NCBI RefSeq assembly: GCF_900753045.1
Contig: NZ_CAADXO010000068.1
Coordinates: forward strand, 29,939 to 93,938
Source of the DNA: an uncultured Phascolarctobacterium sp.
Lineage (GTDB): Bacteria; Bacillota; Negativicutes; Acidaminococcales; Acidaminococcaceae
Reading direction: 5' to 3'
Length of the DNA: 64,000 bases
Each line of letters opens with the position of its first letter. Positions within the stretch are counted from its first letter, which is position 1. Both the position numbers and the translations under genes were made by a program. This document shows positions 60,346 through 64,000 of the stretch, in pieces. The notes beneath the pieces were generated by a model, which did not search any database, was not told the DNA's origin, and was given only the letters and a program-made list of their open reading frames with translations.

Positions 60346-61614
60346 ATGAACCAATTATATGATGTAATTATTGTTGGCGGTGGCCCTGCCGGTCTGTCTG
60401 CTGCTTACAGCGCATGGCAGAATGGTGCTAAAAAAATCGTTGTTATCGAGCGTGACCGCGAACTCGGCGGTATCCTGCAACAGTGCATTCACAATGGCTT
60501 CGGTCTGCATCACTTCAAGGAAGAGCTGACCGGCCCCGGCTATGCACATCGCTGCATCGAGCTCGTTGCTGATAAACCTGAAATCGAAACCCTGGTTGAT
60601 ACCATGGTATTAGATGTACAAAACAATAAAACCGTTATTGCCGTTAATCCGGAAAAAGGCTTACTGAAGCTGGAAGGCAAAACTGTTATCCTGACCATGG
60701 GCTGCCGTGAGCGTACCCGTGGCGCTATCCGTATTCCGGGTGAGCGTCCTGCAGGCGTATTTACTGCCGGTGCTGCTCAGCGTATGGTTAATATGGAAGG
60801 CTATCTGCCGGGTCACAAAATCGTTATCCTCGGCAGCGGCGACATCGGCCTGATTATGGCCCGCCGTATGAGCCTGGAAGGCTGCAAGGTTCAGGCTTGC
60901 CTGGAAATCTGCCCCTTCTCCAACGGTCTTACCCGTAATATCGTTCAATGTCTGAACGACTATGATATTCCTCTGTACCTCTCTCACACCATCGTTGCTA
61001 TCCATGGTGAAGAGCGCGTAACCGGTATCACCGTTGCTAAGGTTGACGAGCGCATGACTCCGATTCCGGGTACTGAATTTGATATCGAGTGCGATACCGT
61101 ACTGCTGTCTGTAGGTCTGATTCCTGAGAACGAGCTGTCCCGCGGCCTTGATCTGGAAATGAACCCGCTGACCAATGGTCCGGTTGTTGACCAGCATCGT
61201 GAAACCAGCTTAGACGGTTTCTTTGCTGCCGGCAACGTAGTACACGTACATGACCTGGTTGACTTTGTATCCGAAGAAGCTGAAATCGCAGGCAAATATG
61301 CTGCACTCAAGGCTCAGGAGAAAATGGCAACCGAAAACCGTACCGTAACCGTAAAGGCTATTGACGGCGTACGTACCTGCGTACCGCAGAAGCTGACCAT
61401 GCCTGCAGAAATTCCTGCAGACGAGAAGGTTAAGCTGTTCATGCGTGTTGCTGCACCGCACCGCAAAGTTAAGCTGGAGGTTAAGAGCGGCGACAACGTT
61501 CTGCTGAGCCGTCCTCTGCCCGTAGCAAAGCCCAGTGAAATGATTGCCGTAGAAATTCCGGCTGCAAAATTTGCCCAGATCGGTGACGAAGTTACCGTAG
61601 GTCTGGTGCTGTAA
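60346..61614 (+). CDS. Pyridine nucleotide-disulfide type FAD oxidoreductase (GlpA-complex partner)
   Basis: 422 aa. Two Rossmann motifs: VIIVGGGPAGLSAAYSAWQNG (split here as VGGGPAGLSAA, about 9-19) and VILGSGDIGLIMARRM (about 162-177). LTMGCRERTRGAIRIPGERP and FAAGNVVHVHDLVDFVSEEAE match the NAD(P)/FAD partner found with GlpA-like and DUF1667 proteins. It probably carries electrons between FAD and NAD(H) or a quinone partner. GGAGG overlaps the end of the upstream gene. Confidence 0.9.
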   Translation: MNQLYDVIIVGGGPAGLSAAYSAWQNGAKKIVVIERDRELGGILQQCIHNGFGLHHFKEELTGPGYAHRCIELVADKPEIETLVDTMVLDVQNNKTVIAVNPEKGLLKLEGKTVILTMGCRERTRGAIRIPGERPAGVFTAGAAQRMVNMEGYLPGHKIVILGSGDIGLIMARRMSLEGCKVQACLEICPFSNGLTRNIVQCLNDYDIPLYLSHTIVAIHGEERVTGITVAKVDERMTPIPGTEFDIECDTVLLSVGLIPENELSRGLDLEMNPLTNGPVVDQHRETSLDGFFAAGNVVHVHDLVDFVSEEAEIAGKYAALKAQEKMATENRTVTVKAIDGVRTCVPQKLTMPAEIPADEKVKLFMRVAAPHRKVKLEVKSGDNVLLSRPLPVAKPSEMIAVEIPAAKFAQIGDEVTVGLVL

Positions 61615-61626
61615 GGAGGGTATAAA

Positions 61627-61989
61627 ATGGCTGTTGAAACTCGTGTTATGAACTGCATTATGTGCCCTATGGGCTGCGAGATGACTGTTACCATTGAAAA
61701 TGGCGCAGTTACCAATGTTACCGGCAACACCTGCCCGCGTGGCGCTAAATATGCTAACGATGAAGTTACTGCTCCGAAGCGTATGCTGACCTCTACCGTT
61801 GCTGTAGAAGGCGGTATGCTGCCTTTGCTGCCCGTAGTATCCGCTAACGTACTGCCGAAGGAACGTATCATGGACTGCGCACGCTTCCTGCGCACCGTAA
61901 AGGTTACCGCTCCGATTAAAACCGGTGACGTTGTAGTTAAGGATATTCTCGGCCTTGGTGTAGATATTATCGCCAGCCGTGATATGTAA
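61627..61989 (+). CDS. DUF1667 protein (third member of the GlpA-like operon)
   Basis: The 120-aa protein has CIMCPMGCEM (about 11-20) and GNTCPRGAKYA (about 37-47), the four Cys of DUF1667, which probably bind a zinc or Fe-S centre. It always accompanies the two oxidoreductases above. GGAGGG lies 7 nt before the ATG. Confidence 0.92.
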   Translation: MAVETRVMNCIMCPMGCEMTVTIENGAVTNVTGNTCPRGAKYANDEVTAPKRMLTSTVAVEGGMLPLLPVVSANVLPKERIMDCARFLRTVKVTAPIKTGDVVVKDILGLGVDIIASRDM

Positions 61990-62031
61990 TCAGCTGAGGA
62001 TTACTTGTTACATATAATATAGTAAAAATTG

Positions 62032-62083
62032 AAAGAGCTGCAGTTGCACTACCTTGCGTAGTGTAAAACTGCAGCTCTTTTTT
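62032..62083 (+). terminator. Terminator of the GlpA-like/DUF1667 operon
   Basis: AAAGAGCTGCAGTT / AACTGCAGCTCTTT with an inner CACTAC/GTAGTG stem, then T's. Confidence 0.88.
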
Positions 62084-62117
62084 GTATGAGTTATGAGTAT
62101 GAAAGGAGCATTTTAAT

Positions 62118-62480
62118 TTAGGTGTTTTTGGCAATTACCGCACCGAGTACAGCACCGATGATGAAGCTGGTGGTAGCTTTTTTGTTGCTGTCCTTTTTCG
62201 TTACGTAGTCGTCGTTCTTATGACGCTTGTCGTAGCGGTCATGTCTGTCGTAACGGTCGTGTTTGTCGTAGCGGTCATGTCTGTCGTAACGGTCGTGTTT
62301 GTCGTAACGGTCGTGTTTGTCGTAGCGGTCATGTCTGTCATAACGGTCGGATTGGCGCGGTGGCGGAGCATCGTGCCTTTCGTGGGCGGATGCTATGCTT
62401 GCCAACGGCAGCGAAAGCACCATGGCAGCCATAGCAATTGCGGTGGTTTTCTTCATATACCTGGTTAACGTTGTCATCAT
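62118..62480 (-). CDS. Exported protein with seven DRYD[RK]H repeats
   Basis: 120 aa from ATG 62480 (AAGGTG 6 nt upstream; MKKTTAIAM at 62456 would also give a clean signal peptide). The signal ends ASIASA. The centre is seven copies of the six-residue unit DRYDRH/DRYDKH, encoded by 18-bp tandem repeats (about 62220-62345), very rich in His and Asp. The C-terminus has a glycine-containing hydrophobic segment (TTSFIIGAVLGAVIA) that may be a membrane anchor. Possible metal-binding or envelope role; unknown family. Confidence 0.75.
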   Translation of the reverse strand: MMTTLTRYMKKTTAIAMAAMVLSLPLASIASAHERHDAPPPRQSDRYDRHDRYDKHDRYDKHDRYDRHDRYDKHDRYDRHDRYDKRHKNDDYVTKKDSNKKATTSFIIGAVLGAVIAKNT

Positions 62481-62743
62481 ATTTGGCACCTTCTTTCTTA
62501 AAGTGGTTGTTTACCTTTGTTGCTTTTATTATAAAGGCAGTATATGGCGAAATTATGACGATTTTGCTTGATTTGCAAAAAATAAGCAGAAAAAATTGTA
62601 AAGACTTTAGCATTTTGTTTCGTTGAGATATGGGAAAGGTGCTTTATTTACTTGGTTAATACGCAAACAGAAGATTTTAGGTTATTATAATAGTAGTTAT
62701 TAATCAACCCCCTTCCCCGTCAGTAGGCAAAGGAGGCTGTAGC

Positions 62744-63628
62744 ATGAAGGCTGTTACCTATCTGAGACAATTTCTTTCCCTGAAGTCCCTGTGCCTGATT
62801 ATAGGCGGCTCGCTGGTATATTCTATCGGCTTCAATATGTTCATTTTGCCATGTAATCTTTATAATGGAGGCTTTTTAGGGATAGCACAGCTGCTGGGAT
62901 ATTTTATGAGAAACGTCCTGGGGCTGAGCTTTGTTACCGATAACTATATCGGCATTATCTATTTTCTCCTGAATATACCCCTGATGCTGCTGGCTATACG
63001 CAAGTTCGGCAAGGATTTTTTAGTAAAATCTGCTGTCTGCATCACAAGCTACAGCGTATTGCTGAGCCTTGTGCCTGTTGCGGAACATAATTATCTGCCT
63101 GATACGATTACGGCTTGTCTGGCAGGCGGTATTATGTGCGGCCTGGGCTGCGGTATGACGCTGATGAGCAAGGGCAGCGGCGGCGGTGAGGGCATTTTGG
63201 GACTGCTGCTGATGCACCGGTATCACAATATGAGTGTAGGCAAAGTCTTCAATATTATTAATATCTTTGTCTTTGGCAGCTGTATTCTATTATATGATGT
63301 AGCTGCGGCAGTCTACTCCATCTTCTTTGCTGTGATTACTTCCGTTGTTCTAGATAAGGCTTATCTGCCAAGTATTACGGTAACAATGATTATAATTACC
63401 AAAATAGATTTGGTAGAAGAGGTTATTTTTGCGGCTGTACATCGTGGTGTAACCAAAATTAAGGGCATAGGTGCCTATAGCGGTGAGGATACCAATGTGC
63501 TTTTGACAGTTGTTTCTAAGGTTGAGTCGATGAAATTACGTCATTTACTGGAAGAATGTGATCCGAATATCTTTATTATTGAATACGAAAATGTATCGGT
63601 GATAGGAAATTTCGAAAAAAGATTATAG
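62744..63628 (+). CDS. YitT-family membrane protein (DUF161/DUF2179)
   Basis: The 294-aa protein has five or six membrane helices (1-205), beginning with GGSLVYSIGFNMFILPCNLYNGGFLGIAQLL, the YitT_membrane pattern, with TLMSKGSGGGEGIL (about 140). A C-terminal cytosolic DUF2179 domain (about 210-290) includes RGVTKIKGIGAYSGEDTNVLLTVV. Function is unknown. AAAGGAGG precedes the ATG by 8 nt. It is probably monocistronic; no clear terminator is seen before the rRNA promoter. Confidence 0.9.
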   Translation: MKAVTYLRQFLSLKSLCLIIGGSLVYSIGFNMFILPCNLYNGGFLGIAQLLGYFMRNVLGLSFVTDNYIGIIYFLLNIPLMLLAIRKFGKDFLVKSAVCITSYSVLLSLVPVAEHNYLPDTITACLAGGIMCGLGCGMTLMSKGSGGGEGILGLLLMHRYHNMSVGKVFNIINIFVFGSCILLYDVAAAVYSIFFAVITSVVLDKAYLPSITVTMIIITKIDLVEEVIFAAVHRGVTKIKGIGAYSGEDTNVLLTVVSKVESMKLRHLLEECDPNIFIIEYENVSVIGNFEKRL

Positions 63629-63800
63629 AAATTTTTACCGAAAAATGAAGTTTTGCAAGGTATTTTTGGGGATTTTTCGTAGATTTTTATAGAAATTTTG
63701 AAGTTTTTTCAGGTGCTTCAAAGCGTGTATACATGATACTTTATTTGCCCACTATGCCAAGTGTTTCACTAAAAAACTTAAAAAAGTTATAAAAAAGGTG

Positions 63801-63829
63801 TTGACATTACCTTGCCCACGTGGTATTAT
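63801..63829 (+). promoter_or_regulatory. Strong promoter of an rRNA operon
   Basis: TTGACA (63801-63806), 17 nt, TATTAT (63824-63829), with an A-rich UP-element-like tract upstream (63772-63796). The leader contains a GAACCTTGAAAACTGAACA motif typical of Firmicute rRNA leaders, and a GGTC..GCGC/GCGC..GACC hairpin at 63937-63962. The 16S gene itself is outside the window. Confidence 0.8.
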
Positions 63830-64000
63830 ATACAAGTCGCCGGGATACAGCGACAAACACAAACAACAAAGTTGCGAACAAACGCAACAGAGTGAACCTT
63901 GAAAACTGAACATTGAACCTAGAAAAAGCGAATGTGCGGGTCGAGCGCGAAAGCGCAAGACCAAGTCAAATAACTTCTTTTTTAAATAATAAGAGCTAGA

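Noticed and set aside
62220..62345. Possible CRISPR-like repeats
   Set aside because: Contiguous 18-bp units coding a hexapeptide, without spacers.

Overview
ORGANISM. The window looks like a chromosome of a diderm Firmicute of the class Negativicutes; a relative of Phascolarctobacterium/Acidaminococcaceae is my best guess from memory, not from a search. The evidence is an SLH-domain outer-membrane porin ending in Phe next to Firmicute-type features: a CIRCE operator, a Met T-box, and the gene order rpmH-rnpA-yidD-yidC-jag-mnmE-mnmG-rsmG-parB. The replication origin lies at about 33.2-35.1 kb (dnaA, DnaA boxes, dnaN). Genes on both sides mostly point away from it. The right edge holds a strong promoter and leader of an rRNA operon whose 16S gene should begin just beyond base 64000. 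LAYOUT, LEFT ARM (1-33 kb). 1-3.4 kb: two paralogous exported proteins around a secreted nucleoside hydrolase. 3.4-4.8 kb: an intact IS3-family element. 5.4-8.9 kb: SLH porin, Hsp20 with CIRCE, SstT. 9.2-12.9 kb: PHP phosphoesterase, purC, two candidate small RNAs, a TetR regulator, a flavoredoxin-like protein. 13.2-16.8 kb: a DUF4143 ATPase, then an AT-rich cassette (ATPase, coiled-coil/alpha-CTD-like protein, small DUF protein) between 59-bp direct repeats. 17-20.2 kb: gatCAB. 20.4-24.3 kb: a frameshifted paralogue pair, iteron-like repeats and a DUF927 ATPase. 24.3-25.6 kb: a zinc-ribbon protein. 25.7-33.2 kb: the conserved origin-side cluster, with a parS site inside the parB terminator. 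RIGHT ARM (33.5-64 kb). dnaA-dnaN-yaaA-recF-DUF721-remB-gyrB, then thiN (carrying a second parS), a TSUP permease, gyrA and a MATE transporter. 46.6-52.6 kb is a sulfur amino-acid neighbourhood: carbamoyl-amino-acid hydrolase, MalY lyase, cystathionine synthase/lyase-type enzyme, T-box-controlled MetQ, and an ATC hydrolase. 52.8-56.2 kb: IclR regulator, a non-canonical Nramp-like transporter and an unusual ureohydrolase. 57-64 kb: envelope genes, a GlpA-like/DUF1667 redox operon, a YitT protein and the rRNA promoter. MOST NOTABLE. Five transcription units carry the same palindrome (core CCCGAAA..TTTCGGG), always ending exactly 17 nt before a -10 box, so it overlaps the -35 element; this defines a candidate regulon of mainly envelope/exported proteins. 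Other leads are a pseudoknot-capable leader RNA before the cystathionine enzyme, the alpha-CTD-like cassette, a possible ATC-to-cysteine salvage set, and the Nramp-like/ureohydrolase pair, both of which lack standard metal-site residues.
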